This document shows positions 32,153-32,677 of a stretch of 32,677 nucleotides of DNA, one piece after another. How positions within the stretch are numbered: position 1 is the stretch's first letter; every line of letters begins with the position of its first letter. The position numbers were made by a program, and so were the translations under genes. Source of the stretch: Endomicrobiales bacterium (lineage in GTDB: Bacteria > Elusimicrobiota > Endomicrobiia > Endomicrobiales > JALOBY01); NCBI GenBank assembly GCA_023228045.1, contig JALOBY010000016.1, positions 1 through 32,677 of the forward strand, read 5' to 3'. The notes below the pieces were generated by a model. The model did not search any database and was not told the DNA's origin. It was given only the letters and a program-made list of their open reading frames with translations.

Positions 32153-32677
32153 TTATGACTCCCACTTCCAGTTACGAACTTCCGGCATATCTTGGCCGTG
32201 TTTATTAACATACTCTTTGTGCTCAATGAGTTTGTCTTTCATAATCTGTTTCAGCTTAGCTCCATTGGCACCCAACTGTGGCAAACGATTTATCACATCC
32301 TGCACTAAGTGGAACCTGTCAAGATCGTTTAAAACCGTCATATCAAAGTATGTTGTAATGGTGCCCTCTTCCTTATAGCCGCGAACATGTATGTTGTCGT
32401 GATTAGTACGGCGGTATGTTAACCGGTGCACAAGCCAGGGATAGCCATGAAACGCAAAAATAATTGGTTTATCTTTAGTGAATAATGCATCAAACTCCTG
32501 ATCGTTCAGCCCATGAGGATGTTCAGTATTTGGCTGCAGTTTCATTAGATCAACAACATTGATAACTCGAATTTTAAGGTCAGGCAAATGTTTACGAAGG
32601 ATTGAAACAGCGGCAAGGGTTTCAAGCGTTGGGACATCGCCACAGCAAGCCATCACCACATCTGGTTGCGTGCCTTT
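32153..32677 (-). CDS. xfp: Phosphoketolase, C-terminal part (cut by window edge)
   Basis: The last 174 residues of a xylulose-5-phosphate/fructose-6-phosphate phosphoketolase, the thiamine-diphosphate enzyme that splits these sugars with phosphate to acetyl-phosphate. The C-terminal domain is plain: DVVMACCGDVPTLETLAAVS, VINVVDLMKLQPNTEHPHGL, FDALFTKDKPIIFAFHGYPW and the near-terminal RRTNHDNIHVRGYKEEGTIT TYFDMTVLN. It ends MPEVRNWKWES, typical of the family. The start lies beyond the right edge. It indicates a phosphoketolase route for sugar breakdown, which pairs sensibly with a phosphorolytic GH94 enzyme elsewhere in the window. Confidence 0.97.
   Translation of the reverse strand, partial: KGTQPDVVMACCGDVPTLETLAAVSILRKHLPDLKIRVINVVDLMKLQPNTEHPHGLNDQEFDALFTKDKPIIFAFHGYPWLVHRLTYRRTNHDNIHVRGYKEEGTITTYFDMTVLNDLDRFHLVQDVINRLPQLGANGAKLKQIMKDKLIEHKEYVNKHGQDMPEVRNWKWES

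Noticed and set aside
1..32677. CRISPR array
   Set aside because: No regularly spaced direct repeats were seen; the repeats found are palindromes scattered singly.

Overview
The window comes from a Gram-negative (diderm) bacterium of moderately low GC content. Three TolC-family outer-membrane channels imply an outer membrane. The order tRNA-Tyr, tRNA-Gly, tRNA-Thr, tuf at the left edge is an old bacterial arrangement. I cannot name the phylum from sequence alone; an uncultured or little-studied lineage is plausible because many proteins are recognisable only at family level and the intergenic spaces hold unfamiliar palindromic repeats.

Layout. Bases 1-4360 are housekeeping, all on the minus strand: the tRNA/tuf operon with a good sigma-70 promoter, an RhlE-like DEAD-box helicase, tRNA-Ser and radA. 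Bases 4590-5345 hold a DUF190 gene and crcB (fluoride channel). Bases 5697-11712 (minus) form a stress-efflux cluster read in the order ECF sigma factor, zinc-finger anti-sigma factor, LTxxQ periplasmic protein, TolC, MacA-like adaptor, MacB-like ABC transporter. Bases 11836-15258 encode a large GH94 glycoside phosphorylase with its own promoter and a palindromic operator candidate.

Bases 15429-17215 look like an inserted cassette. Near-identical 23-bp inverted repeats flank three minus-strand genes: a small membrane protein, a zinc-ribbon membrane protein and an unknown protein with a nuclease-like motif. A small zincin-like metallopeptidase gene follows. Bases 17812-24390 (plus) are a tightly overlapping operon of the CecR-YbhGFSR type: TetR regulator, TolC, HlyD adaptor, two ABC ATPases (in E. 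coli one fused protein, YbhF) and two ABC-2 permeases. A consensus promoter overlaps operator-like repeats.

Bases 24537-32677 (minus) hold a type II cation P-type ATPase, a small secreted cysteine-containing protein, an RND pump gene with two compensating frameshifts and one in-frame amber codon, its TolC partner, and the C-terminal part of phosphoketolase.

The main theme is export: three unrelated tripartite-type efflux loci plus a P-type ATPase and a fluoride channel lie within about 28 kb. The most unusual sequence feature is a dispersed long-palindrome repeat with at least three diverged copies (about 775-1060, 11756-11822 and 20536-20702). The third copy lies inside the open reading frame of the first Ybh-type ATPase and encodes its N-terminal extension of about 58 residues, much as Rickettsia palindromic elements do.
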